A stretch of DNA of 64,000 nucleotides from Asterias amurensis (Eukaryota; Echinodermata; Asteroidea; Forcipulatida; Asteriidae), in assembly GCF_032118995.1 (NCBI RefSeq), contig NC_092656.1:13010261-13074260 (forward strand), written 5' to 3'. The notes below the pieces were generated by a model, which was not told the origin of the DNA, searched no databases, and worked only from the letters and a program-made list of their open reading frames with translations. Shown piece by piece: positions 22,302 through 36,200 of the stretch (positions within the stretch are counted from its first letter, which is position 1; each line of letters starts with the position of its first letter). Both the position numbers and the translations under genes were made by a program.

Positions 22302-22839
22302 TTAAAGACACCGGACAATATTGGTTCTTGTCAAATATCAGTATTCTCACTTTGGTGATCTCAACAGATATGCATAAAATAAACAAACCTCTGAACATTT
22401 GAGCTCAATTTGTCGTCGAAGTTGTGAGATGCGAGATAATAATGAAGGAAAAAACACCCTTGTCACACAAAATTGTGTGCTTTCAGATGCTTGATTTCGA
22501 GAGCTTTAAAATCTCATTATAAGATCTCGAAATCAAATTCGTGGAAAATTACCTCCCTCTCGAAAACTATACGTTTCTTCAGAGGAAGCCGTTTCTCCCA
22601 ATGTTTATCAAACAGCTCTCCATTACTCGCTGCCAATAGGGAACTTTCTGGACGCTTGGTGGCAGCAGACTTACCAGGTAAAATCCATTGTTCTCGGTAA
22701 TGTGCGCACGCCCAGAACTACGTAAACAATGGAAGTTTACCTGGTAAGTCTGCTGCCACCTAGCGCCTCAAAGTCTCCTATTAAGGTTTTTAGGATAATA
22801 ATTATTTTGAGTACACCAATAGTGTCCACTGGCTTTAAA
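22302..22839. mobile_element. M1 element interrupted by an M6 element
   Basis: The outer M1 halves (22302-22637 and 22794-22839) are split by a small fold-back with ends CGCTTGGTGGCAGCAGACTT (about 22638-22793). Intergenic between A and B. Confidence 0.8.
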
Positions 22840-22905
22840 GAATACAATCAAATGCTGGAGATCTATTTTGAAGCTGTATCTAGCCATTATTGTTGGTCAA
22901 CCTCT

Positions 22906-23294
22906 TTAAAGGCAGTGGACACTATTGGTAATTACTCAAAATAATTATCAGCATAAAACCTTACTTGGTAACGAGTAATGGGGAGAGGTTGATAATATAA
23001 AACATTGTGAGAAACGGCTCCCTCTGAAGTGACGTAGTTTTCGAGACAGAAGTAATTTTCCACGAGTTTGATTTCGAGACCTCATGTTTAGAATTTGAGG
23101 TCTCGAAATCAAGCATCTGAAAGCACACATCTTGGTGGGACAAGGGTGTTTTTATATTTAATTGATATCTCGCAACTTTGACGACCAATTGAGCTCAAAT
23201 CTTCACAGGTTCGTTATTTTATGCATAATGTTGAGATACAGCAAGTGAGAAGACTGATCTTTGACAATTACCAATAGTAGCCATTGTCTTTAAC
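22906..23294. mobile_element. M1 element
   Basis: Full-length copy only 67 bases from the preceding M1/M6 composite, in opposite orientation. A truncated third copy follows at about 23361-23510. Confidence 0.85.
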
Positions 23295-24078
23295 TGTGGC
23301 TCCGTTCTTCCTTTATGCCTACCAAGTTGCATGCGCCTATGATCATTGCATACTCTTGACAATTAAAGGCATATGACTATTGGTAATTATACCTCAAAAC
23401 ATCAACATAAAAACTTAATTTGGAAATGAGCAATAAAGAGTTGTTGATAGTATAAAACATTATGAGAAACGACTTCCTCTGAAGTAACGTAGTTTTTAAG
23501 AAAGGGGTAACACAATAAATATCGGAGACAAACAACTGGCCTGAAGCCGTTCTCAGTCATTATTCTTACGATATTTCGTTGGCAACTTTGCCCTAATTGT
23601 TACATATTTTTTATTTGTTGGCAATTGTTGGCAACTTTGCCCAAGTTGTGTTTTGCACCATGTGTTCTGGACATTTATAAAACCTACTGGTTCACTTCAC
23701 ATGAATTGGTTCATATTATACACCATAAAGCTTACACATCGGAGAAACAAAATTATAAACAGATAGATCTGTTTAATATTTTCGATTTCATATTTTGTTA
23801 TAATTGTATGCATCACGCGGCGACAGAATTTACGTAGACTCGAGCTGAAAGTAGCCAGGGTGGTAATATGGCATGTTATGGGCAAAATTTACAGTAAAGC
23901 CTTAGGTTAAAATCATAACTATTGTTAATACCATAGACATTATTAATCTTAAAAGCATGATGTGCTCGGACGGGTGATCTCAATGTCTTGCACCAGTCTT
24001 CATTCTGCCAAAGGCTCGTTTATAAACACGAGTGTAACAACATTCAAGAAAAAAACGAAGGCATAAAGTCTTATTTGA

Positions 24079-24225
24079 TCATCTTTTCCGTCTCCCAGCT
24101 TGGCAACTATGAAATACCAATAGAGCCACATCCATCACGATCTCCAATATCTCACACAGCGTCAACACAGAAACGCCAATCCACAAGCCCACTTGGCCGC
24201 CCAGATCGCTAGCCAATGTGCTCAA
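24079..24225 (-). CDS. Gene B exon 12 (TM2, selectivity filter, stop)
   Basis: Acceptor gctatctccag. Encodes LSTLASDLGGQVGLWIGVSV, TM2 through VMDVALLVFHSC, and the basic tail QAGRRKR, stop TGA at 24079-24081. Confidence 0.95.
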   Translation of the reverse strand: MSTLASDLGGQVGLWIGVSVLTLCEILEIVMDVALLVFHSCQAGRRKR

Positions 24226-27200
24226 CTGGAGATAGCAATGCAAACAAACAAAAACAAAACAGAACTTATTTTGATGGGTTAAAGAATTTTGGTACTTTTG
24301 TAGCACACAAAACACAAACTTCCATAGATGCACATTCAACTAACATGTGTGTGATGATTGTAGAAAGCTTCCATTATAATATAATAAATAAAAAAAAATT
24401 AATAAGTAAACTAACTTTACGAAAAGATGTTACGTCCCAAATGATACGCAAAATTAGGTTAGCATGTAAAAACACAAGAGAAAACCATGAATATTAATGA
24501 GGCTGAAACATGCATCTTAACACACAGTGATTAGTGATTCATGTCATGACCCAAAACTTGATCTAATATGCAAAATGAATCAAACACCTCTATATGAAGA
24601 CATTTGAGGTGCCATGACCGAGCGGTCTAGTTCACCGGACCCCAAGCTCTGAACACAATTTCATAAAGCTGCTTTTAGCACAAACGTGGCTAAGCATAAC
24701 AAAACCATGCGTTCAAAAATAAGGTCCAGCAGCCAGCCTAAGTACAATTGGTGACTGGTATTCTGCTAATGTTTGCTTAGCAGGAAGTTGTTTAGAAATA
24801 CTTTCTGCTTTAGCAACTCTATGAAACTCGGGCCTGGTGTTGATCGGCGGCAGCCGACCTGTGGGTTCGAATCCCGGTCATGACACTTGTCCCCTTGAGC
24901 AAGGCCCTTGACAGTCAGTTACGTTGTAAAAGCTTGGACGGTTGGGGTTCCAATACAGTAGCCAGACTCTTAGTGGATGACCCATGAGCATGCCTTCCAA
25001 CATACTATTGGTCTGTGAGAAGGTATGCTTCAGCCCCATGGATTCATGGCAACGTGCCCTGATTGCAGTTGACTTGAGTCGGTTGCCCAAATCAGTTAAG
25101 TTTAGCCGTCAGGGCCCAATTTCATAGCGCTGCTTAGCGGCCAAATTTGTGCTTACTCTGCAATTTCTATTTCACATCGCTGCAAACCATACGCACACGA
25201 AAAAGGCATGCTAACCTACCGGTGCTTACCGGACGAACATAAATGACGACACAATGCAAATCCGCGGTAAACACGCAATATGGCTGGCCAATTTTTCTGC
25301 TAACCTGTGAAATACGCTAAGGCTTAAGCAACTTTTTCTGCTGCAGTAAGCACGCAAATTTGCTTACTGTTAAGCAGCGCTATGAACTTGGGCCCTGGCC
25401 TTGTGACAGGCGATCGCTCATAACAAAATTAGTATGTGGAAGAGTATACCACAAAATATGCACATACCGTGTACGCCTCTGTTTGATAGATGTCCTCATA
25501 GTCCAACGAATCGTAATAAATGTTGACTCGTAAAACATTTTCCCTTATATAGGTGAATAAAAGTAAACAATGTGGTGTTTAAACTACAAGCACAAGGTTT
25601 GTTCGAAACATGTCTTGAGAAAATGAAGACTCATGTGCACATCTTACTATGCAAGGTTTAGGCCCATGTGTGGGTCGGACGATTTAGGGACTTGGGAAAA
25701 CATTAGCCTTGCTCAAGGCAGTCGCATTATTCGCTCCGAAAAGACGCCGCTGTAAACCCACCCGTATACCCTGTGCGTGGTGCGTGCGATCACACCGCGC
25801 ATGACCCACCCGTATACACACTGTCACATCGTACGACTACTGTGCACACAAGTCATCCGCACTCGAACCACTAACCGCATGCGGAGGCCGTCGGCCTTAC
25901 GGCCGACGCATGCTGACGGGGGCATCGTACGGGGGCATCGTGTCGTGCGATGTTACACACAGTGAATACGGGTGGGTTTTTATACAGCCGCGGTCTTTTT
26001 TCGGAGTGAATAATTTGACTGCCTTGAGCAAGGCTAGGAAAACATAGACAAATATTTATTTTAAAAAAATGAAAAATGCTAGTTGCAAAAGAAATTTGCC
26101 GATTTTAATGCGCTTTGTGGAGCAATTATTTTAACAATGGTTGAAAGTTTGTACCCTTTTTTTATATCTAGATGTATCCCCCTTTTTTAACTGGTTTTAC
26201 AACCCAGATGAATATTTTTGTATAATTTAATTTTAAGAGCTTTATCCTATACTCGTATTAATTATTTGTAACTTCGTTTATATGTGAACATGCCTATATA
26301 CTTACCGTACAAAGTTTGAGTTGTTGGCAATGAGGTCCTCGAAATCTTTGCTCACTTTCTGTATGTTGTCTATTACTGTATTCTAATTTTGAAGAAAAAA
26401 AATCATAAATAACATCTTTTCGAACACTCCGTTATCGTCTGTTAGTCTTGCACGATAGGCTTATGTAAAGTGGAGTGTGTCCACCCCCCCCCCCCCGCTT
26501 TATCCTCTTCTTGAAATAATATAGGTTTTCTCGTTCAATTTCGGCAAATGAGCAGCCAATTTCACCACCAAGCTATTCTATTTCGCGCGAAATCGAATGC
26601 TATTGAAAAGGGTCATTCTATTTCGTTTTATGATTTAGTTAAATGTAATGTTGCGTCATTCGATTTAACAAAATAATCATTCAATTTAACAATTCATCAA
26701 TGCAGCATTCAAATTAGCAGACGCTTCATGGGGCGTGTGTGTCACGAAAAAGAATGACGGTACAGTAAATTGAACAGAGTGCTAAAGGAATTTGACTCGA
26801 CTCATAACGAAATTGAATGGCCGAATTCTGAATTTGAAACGTAGTTACAACTGCAGAGGCAAAACAGCTTTAATTCGAACGCATAGAAATGAAATTGGCT
26901 GCTCTTTTTCTGAAATTGGCCGAGAAAACCTATACAAGTGTTGAAATATAGGTTTTCCCGGCCACTTTCAGCAAAAATCCATTCATTTTAACTCCTGACT
27001 CAATCAATTTCGTTTGAAAATGAATGCGCTCTGAATCAGCATTCAAGAGTCAAAAGGAGTTATTCAATTTCAACAGTTTAGCACTCACTGGTCAACTTAC
27101 ATCATTCAATTCCATCAGGCCGCAAGACTCCTTCAATTTCGTTAAAGCCAGGTAGCTAGAGCTGGTCAACCATTCATTGTCATTAATGGGCAAACATTTT

Positions 27201-30200
27201 GCCAAATGTTTGCATTCAAATTAAAATTATTCGTTGTGCCTATGTTCTAATACTCATTCGTTGCTGCCCATGTTGGAGAGATAACTCATGAAAAATGCGT
27301 CAGATGGTATAACCCTAGCCAGACCTACATGCCAAGATGTCTTGCACGTCAGATCATTGAAGGTTTCAGAGGAAGAAGATGGAGACAAAACATATAACCC
27401 AGAACAATAACACAAATATAACAAAATGTATAACAAACAAAGAAAGAACCTGTGAAAAAAACTTTTACTTAAGTTTAACTTATTTGTAAATTTGAGAAAG
27501 AACCCTAAAAATTCTCAGCGTTGTGGCTCTGTAAAACAAAATTGTTAGCAAAGAAAAGAACCTGCGTAAAAAAAAAAACAGGATATCATTGAGCTTAACT
27601 TATTTGTAAATTTGAGAACAAACCCTTGTGATTTTTAAGCCTTGTGTTTCCCTTAAAAAAGACTCGTTAATTTCTTGTATGACAAGTTCTGGACATAGCA
27701 AAAACAAAGACAACAAGGCTAAAGCAAAAAAAAATATAAAATCATTTCAATGTTATCTGATACAGGCTTTAACTTTAAGGGTAACAAGGCAAGCAAATGG
27801 AACAATATTACAATTAAGAAAACAAAATGATTTAAATAATGTTAAGTACATGGGAACACATATAGGAAAACATCTGTGTTAGTAAAGGAGCTCTAATTTC
27901 CAATTTACACATGTCATAAAGCCATTATAAGACATCTTTAAAGTGAATGCAAAGAAGTTGAATTTCGTTGCACATAAATGAAAAAGAAAACTCAAACTAG
28001 CAACAAAATCATGTTCGCTTCGGTGGGTCTTAATTTGAATACATCAATTGCAAATAGGTAGAAGAAATTCAACTTAAGAATGGTCAAAGTGTAGTCTTGA
28101 ATACCTATAAATGAAATAGAATGACTGAAGCGAATCTGAACGATCAAAATGCAATCATGTGTGCACGAAAACGAAATTGAATGCTTAAAGAGCTAAAAAG
28201 AAACCATAGTTTGAGGGAATTAGGGGAAACTGCGTGAATTTGAATGCTTGTTAATGAAATTGAATGATTTTTGCTGAAATTGGCCGGGAAAACCTATATA
28301 TTATTCCAAATGGAAGTTCTCAATTAATCCCATTAACTTATATTCAACTAAAAGAGACAGTACTTGTCTAAACCCTGCATTTTGTAATCAAACTAAACAT
28401 TGGTGTAAAAACCGAAAATAGAATTTCTTTATCCCCGATGCAAATAGTTAACATCGTATGTGGTAAGCTCGTGTGCAGTACCCGCTGCGTAACATAGGGT
28501 TCGAACTGCTCCTATAGCCACCGGGCACTTTGGTGGTCTAGTTGGTGGAGTAGTTGGTATGACACTGTTTTTAGAATTACAAAGGCCGTGGGTTCGAATC
28601 ACACTCGAGTGATCTGCCTGTGATTTGTTCACAGAACTCGGGTAATTACTGGGTATACAGTGCTAAACACACATCGGTGTTTTGGATATTAAAAAAAAGG
28701 AATATTGTTTAACTTACTTCATAGTTACGATTGGGCCAGTGTGAATTGCTGTGAGTCAGTTCAAAGACCGTGTCACTAAAATAATAAAAAGCAAAAACCA
28801 TCATTAAAATTTCGATTATTAATAATGATTATTATATAAGTTTTCTCGGTCAGATTCGGCAAATGAGCAGTCAATTTAATTTCCATGCGTTCGAATTAAA
28901 GCTGTTTTGCTTTTCCAGTTGTTACTGCGTTTCAAATTCAGAATTCGGCCATTCAATTTCGTTTTGGGTCGAGTCAAATTCCTTAAGCACTCTGTTCAAT
29001 TTAGCGTATCGTCATTCTTTTCGTGACACACACGCCTTAAGAAGTCCTGCGAATTTAAATGCTGCTTTGATGAATTGTTAAATTGAATGATTATTTTGTT
29101 AATTCGAATGACGCAACATTACATTTGACTCATCTCAAAACGAAATCGAATGACCCTTTTCAGTAGCATTCGATTTTGCGCGAAATAGAATAGCTTGGTG
29201 GTTAAATTGGCTGCCCTTTTTCCGAAATTGACCGAGAAAACCTATACTTTGATTTTGGAGTGTATTCATTAATTTTTAACTGTCGTAATTGTCAAAGACC
29301 AGTATTCTTACTTGGTGTATCCCAACTATATGCATACAGTTACACATCTGTGAAAATTTTGACTCATGTTGTCATCGAGGGTGTAATAGATTAATGAAAG
29401 AAAACAGCCCCTTGTACATATTTAATGTGGTATTTATTTTAGAAGCATGAAAAAAGCCTTCAGGCCTGAAGTCTTTTTTATTAACACTTTGAGTGGGAAG
29501 TTACATCTTAAAAAATAATACGCCACTTCGGAGAGAGCCGTTTCCTCTCCAATGCTCGTTAACAAGTAAGTTTTTAAGCTTTGTTTGAGTTCCTACCAAT
29601 AGTGTCCTGTGCCTTTTAGCTTGAATCAATTAATCGATAATAATTACTTACTTGCAGGAATATTGGCAATAACTGCATTTCAGCTGACCGGAAGTGAAAC
29701 TGTTTTCAACCCTTTCAAGACAATCGCCTGTCGGAATGAAAAGAATACACAGCCTGTTAAACAAAGTTTGACTGGAACGAGTTTAGGCAACCATTGCCAT
29801 GAGGTTGTCATGACCGGTCGACTGGTTGACCGGTTGAGGTTGTTAAAGGTTGTCATGACCGTGTGGCTTATATCTTCGCCACGGTGGTTAAGTCATCGGG
29901 GTGTAGGTTCGAATCCGGGTCATGAAACTTGTGTTTTTGACCAAGATGCTTTCAAAGCATTATTTCTCCTTTCCCATCATCAGGAGCATGTTGGGTACCT
30001 GTGAGGGTAGAGGTTGAGGTTTATGCCTTCATAAGAGCGCCACGGCACTTTTGGGTCGTTTACTCCCCAGGGAGAGAGGTTACAGGAATTTAACTAGCCC
30101 AATGACCAGGGTAAAGCGCATTGGTACAATTGTAATGCGAAATATAGGAACTATAGTTATTATTATAGCTGTCGACTGTTCTCCAAATAGCAAAAGTTGG

Positions 30201-33200
30201 TCAAGGATACTTGCTCCTTAAAACTTGTCCGAGCATCTGTAGGCTAACCAGTTAAGTTATCATTTTAAAATATCCTTTCTGGTTGCCTGCAGATTATTGT
30301 GGAGCAGCAAGAATTATATCCTGCTCTAAACAAGATACCTGGAATTTGACCATTATGTTATGACGACTGTGCAAAGGTGTTTTGTGTTTGTTAGTCACAC
30401 TTACCGTCCTCTGTTGAGTTGCATGCTTTCTCCCAATCATCGTATCTGTATCGGACGTCTGCACATCCACATTCAGACAACACTTTCTCAAAGTAACAGT
30501 CTTTTTCGCAAGCCTGTTATAAGACCAATACAAGAGAACATTGATTACGTTTTGCGTGAAGTGATTAAGATTTTCGGTTATAACTCTCAGACATGTACAA
30601 TCTTATACTTCTAGTTGTATGAAAAGGAAATTATTCCAAAGTTACTAAAACAACAAACAAATGGGAAGCTTTTTGCAAGGCAGAAAATAATGAATGTAAT
30701 GATGCAATATGTGTCACATGAGCCTTAATAGAAAGGGTGTTTTAACTGTGACTCGTCAGAAGATTATAGCATTATAAAAATAGTTTTAAATATTAAATCT
30801 GTTTCAAATAATATCGTATGCCAAATAGATCATTGTACCATGAGAAAAGCAGAAAGTGTTTCAAACGAAAACGCACAGTAAATATAGGTTTTCTCGGTCA
30901 ATTTCGGAAAATGAGCAGCCAATTTAACCACCAAGCTATTCTATTTCGCACGAAATCGAATGCTTTTGAAAAGGGTCATTCGATTTCATTTTAAGACTAG
31001 TCAAACGTTCGTTTACGTCATTCAATTTAACAATTTAACTTTTCATCGAAGCTGCATTCAAATTCGCAGGATTTTTTTGAGGCGTGCGTTAAGTCATTCA
31101 ATTTCATTTTGGGGCAGTCAATTCTGGATTTTGCGCATTCTTAAAAACGCTTGATTGACTTGTTGTTTGCTTACGAATATTTAAGGCATGTTGTTCATTA
31201 TTTTGGCACTCTTGAACATAATATGCCAAGATGTCTGGCACGCCAACAGACTGATGGTTGGCGATTATTAAAAAAAAGGAAAAACATTACCAAAACAACA
31301 AACATTCAAACACATTCAAATCTGGTCTTGGTCAGTTAACCATTAAATCTCTCCCCCAAAAAAACAGAAGAAAAAAAAAACACTTATTGGGCCCAGGTTA
31401 AGTCTACTGGAAACATAAAATAAAGAAATTAAAGTTCGCTTGATTTTAAAGTGAAGGTACGAAACAGTTGCCTTTTACAGTTTATCTGTTCGTATTTCTT
31501 TAGTCATCCTCGTTGAGCGAAATTGACTGCCTCTTTACGAAATTGAAAAGGTTTAGATCAGCAAAATCTTTAGTCAAACCAGCTTTGCTAAATTGAATGA
31601 CGATTGTGTGTCATAAAAAAAAGAATGAGTTTGTTAGGAATTTGAATGCTTCAAAACGAAATTAAATGATCGAATTCTGAATTTGAAACGCAGTAAAAAC
31701 CGGAGAGGCAAAATAGCTTTAATTTGAACGCCTGAAAATTAAATTGGCTGCTCATTTTCCGAAATTGACCGAGAAAACCTATATTATGGTCTTTATTTTC
31801 TCTAAATGCACCTCAATTTGTATTGCTTTAATTTTGAATTCATGAAATTATGAGATTCTCGGGGAACGCTAGGTGGCAGCAGACTAGACCGTGAAGCATC
31901 GGTGTTTACACAATCGGAGTAAATCTATGGGCTCATTTTTTTTTGGGGGGGGGAATAAGTGATTCACCTCGTATGTTTTGCCATTACATTGTCTCAAAGG
32001 TCTCCGTTTGTGCATTTTTAATCATTATCAATAACTTAACAACAATGTATACTTAATCTAAAATAAATATTCACCTCCCGAGTGTAATGTAGATGTCTGA
32101 ATTTGTCTTTGAAGATGTTGTCTCTACTGAATTCTGTGACGCATCTTCCGTATGGGTCAGGGAGTCTATTAATCAGGACCTGTACAAAATATGGGGAAAA
32201 GCATATTTCAAGTTTTACAGAAGAAATTCATAATATAAAACGAACGATCAGTGGATCCTGTATAAAGAGATGTTTAAAGAACTAACAGAAAAACATAGTA
32301 TTTCAATTTATGTCTTGTTTGCACATAGTATCATGGAAGCCTAAACTCAAAGCGATTTTCAACCTATTCAAAACTCCGGAATTCAAAGCTTTAGACACTG
32401 ATAAACATGTAGAAACAGTTCATTCTCTGAGTTGTGTTTTAAACCCAACCCTATTGGTTGCAAAGTCCTCGTGGTTGGCTCACATGAAATGGGTTTGCTT
32501 TGCAGTAAGTATATAAGCGATTTCTGTTTATAATGCGTTTTGTTTGATTTCATGCTGGCGGGGGCTACACAAAGCAAGATAACAACCGTTTGCCGTTTGT
32601 TTTGTGAAAATTATATAGGCTATGAATAAATAATTTAAACAAATAATTAGAAGAAAGCGGTTCAGAATTATTTTTAATTTTTTGTTTACTTGGGGTGGTG
32701 TTTGTTAATTTTTGTTTTAACTGGTAATAATATTGAATAGGCCTATAAAAACGAAACGTTGATGTCAGATAAATATAAACATCTTTGATACCACTTTGTT
32801 CATAGTGTCCCTCTTTTATTTTTATATTTGTTGTTTGTTTATTTATTTATTTAATTAGTTCATTTTTTTTGTAATAGTAAACTGTATTATTATTAATATT
32901 TAAATCCTCTGTGTTGGTTCTTTACCCGATGCATTCCAATGAAGGTCTCCGTTCCTGGTGCAACGTTGGACCCTTTATCTTCAGGAAACGGCATGTCAGT
33001 CTGGTTGTGGACCATGAAACGAACACCGGCCCCCGTCTCCACATCGGTGATATACTGATCTTGCTCAATGTAGAGTTCCATAGTTAATCCTAGTATAATA
33101 TGACAGATAGTTCTCTTTCAGTTTTTGAAGAACACATTATATACCGAATTGCATGATTAAATGCAAAGTATACCTTCGGTTAAAGTGTAGATTCTTATTC

Positions 33201-36200
33201 TTATATTTATTCTTTATTTGACCATTAAACGATTACAAAAATGCAAGCAGACAGTAAGTCAAATAGATAATGTTATAAGTACATGTACATACATGTACAT
33301 AAGTAAATACAAAGCAAGAAAAAACAGTAAGGGCACAGGAAATTACAAAACAACCCTAATGTGATGGCCAGGGGTGGATTTCACAAAGGTAGTCCTTACT
33401 TAGGACTAGTCCTAGGCAATGCAAAGAGATAGGACTGGTCCTAAGTTAAGACCAGTAACTCATCCTAACTTAGGACTGGTCCTATCTCTTAACATTGCCT
33501 AGGACTAGTCCTAAGTTAGGACTACCTTTGTGAAATCCACCCCTGGATCAACAAAAGTATAATCATACAATGAAGCTCGAAAGCCTGTTAATCCATTCAA
33601 CTACCCTGTGAAAATTTCATTTCAAAAGTTAGTCGCGTTTTATGAGATTTCGCCTTTCGCGAAACTCAGGAGCCAATAAAATTATGTCCAGACAGGATGA
33701 ATAATCATCTGAGTGGGTAAATAATCTGAGAAGCGTTACTGACAGTAACGCTCTCGGATTAAATTTCTATGGCATACATTTTATTTATTTTCCTACATAA
33801 ACTCATTATACTGTGAAGTGAGATGTTTCTCAAAATGCGTTATTTCCAACAGTGGTGACCACTTGTATACCTTCCTTTTTTTTTTTTTTTTCTTCTTTTT
33901 TCTTGAACTCGTCTTCTGCCAAAGCATTTATTACACAATGAAAATATTAAAAACGTTGCCAAATATGCTTATAAAATACATCTTGACTAATAGTACAACT
34001 ACATACATGTATAGTTCAGTGATAGTTAACACATTAGAATGACAATGGGAATTCTATGAAGGGAAACAAAAAACAGCCATAAGAAATGTAAAGACAACCT
34101 GAATACATGTTGAAAACAGTACGATTGAAAAATGTAAGAATGTATATTCCTTCCATTTTAATGTAACAAGAGATAGTTATATCACAAAAGAATGCGCCGA
34201 TAAGAAACTTCCATAAAATTGTAGTCTTAAAGGATTTGGGTACCTTTTCAAAATGTCCAAAGATTTACATTAAACTTACAGGGTTCGAAGATATCGATAG
34301 TGGAAAGCTTCCCTTCGAATATTACTTACTAAGGTGTTGTAGTTTTTGAGAAATGAGTAAAACAATGTCATGAAAATACGTTGGTAAATTATTAAAATAT
34401 ATTTCGTCTCATGAGACGAAAATTGTCATGACATTGTTTTACTCATTTCTCAAAACCTACGGCACCTCAGGACGTAATATTTTCAGGGAAGCTTTCTACT
34501 ATCATTATGTTCAAACTGTGTAAGTTTAGTGTAAATCTGTGGACATTGTGTTTTTTGTCCTACAAAAGTTACATATAATTAGACCCTTTAAAAGTAACAG
34601 ATGTATGATCTGTATCAAAATCTAGCTTTTGCAATATATAATTTCTAGTTTTCGAACAGAAAACTGTACTTTGTATAACACTATTCAACATTACACAATC
34701 AAGTAGTAATCTATGTGTTTGCAGGCGACGGATGAATTGATTTTCAAACGTCATTGAGTTTCAAATTCGACTCGGGATAGGCCCAAACACCATAAAGAAT
34801 ACACAGCAGTTTCGGACTTCGGTATAGTATTGTCCGGATGTGCTTAGAATTTCTTTTTCCTTGATGTTTTAGTGTCATAATTCAGTATGTATAAATTAAC
34901 GACAACGTTAATAAGGGAATCAATGTACCTCATTCAACAGTCTGCGCTTGCGAATTGGTATTTGCGATAAGGTCTATGAATTAACACTTTGTACCGGTCA
35001 TAAACAAAGGTTTATACACAGCCACGTGACGCGCTCTGCACCAATAGGAAGAGCGAAACTGTCTGAGGTATTTATGAATGTTTATTTACATAGAGTTATA
35101 TATAAGAACTAGAGGGCGCACGAGTGATGCTTCGTGCACAAACGCCACGGGACCGCAAGATGACAAGCGCGTCCATTCTGCACGCGCGTTGAATATGAAA
35201 TACACGTTTGAAGTTTTTTTTTATTGAACGCTCACGCGATGCTGTTTGTTCAACTTACAAAATGGCCGCACAAACACACGCTGTGAGATAGCTGTTTTGT
35301 CAACTTAGAAAATGGCCGTCTGCTCGCATACCGGGCGCGTATACAGGCCAGTGCGCGCTCTAGTTCTTATATATAACTCTATGGTTTATTTACCATATGC
35401 TGGCCCAGATTTTGTGACGTTTAAATTTCGGGTCCCATTGTGGCCGGAGTTGAATGTGAAACAGTTTCCATATCGGAAGTTGTAAAAAGTAGTGAAGTTC
35501 CTGAAAGTATGAAATGACAAAGAGAATAAAGCATGAATAGAATAATTAATGAAATTGCGCCCCTTATTGTTAAAGGCAGTGGACACTATTGGTAATATTA
35601 CTCAAAATAATTATTATCACAAAACCTTTCTTGATTACGAGTAATGGGGAGAGGTTATAGCATAAAACATTGTGATAAACAGCTCCCTCTGAAGTGACGG
35701 AGTTTTCTAGAAAGAAGTAATTTTCCTCGAATTTGATTTCGAGACCTCAGATTTAGAATTTGAGGTCTCGAAATCAAGCATCTAAAAGACCACAACTTCG
35801 TGAGACAATGGTGTTTTTTTCTTTCATTAATATCTCGCAACTTCGACGACCGATTGAGCTCAAATTGTCACAGGTTTGTTGTTTTATGCATAAGTTGAGA
35901 TACACCAACTGTGAAAACTAGTCTTTGACCAATAGTGTCCAGTGTCTTTAAGTTTTTGTAATGTAAGTTTGCCCCAAACAAGGCCGGGAGATATTGTTGG
36001 TAAAGGGGCTACATGAAGAAATATTTTAAAGATGAAATATTCAGCTTAAAATGGTCTAGATTGTAGGATGGAGGTATGGCCATTTTTTTAAAGGAACACG
36101 TTGCCTTGGATCGGTCGAGTTGGTCTTTGAAAAGCGTTTGTAACCGTTTGTTATAAAATGCATATGGTTAGAAAGATGTTTAAAAAGTAGAATACAATGA

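Larger units (their letters stand above)
21451..24078. other. Intergenic between genes A and B
   Basis: 2.6 kb that must hold the promoter of A and the 3' end of B. Repeats fill 22302-23510. No TATA box or CpG-rich promoter could be picked out. Nothing else recognised. Confidence 0.6.
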
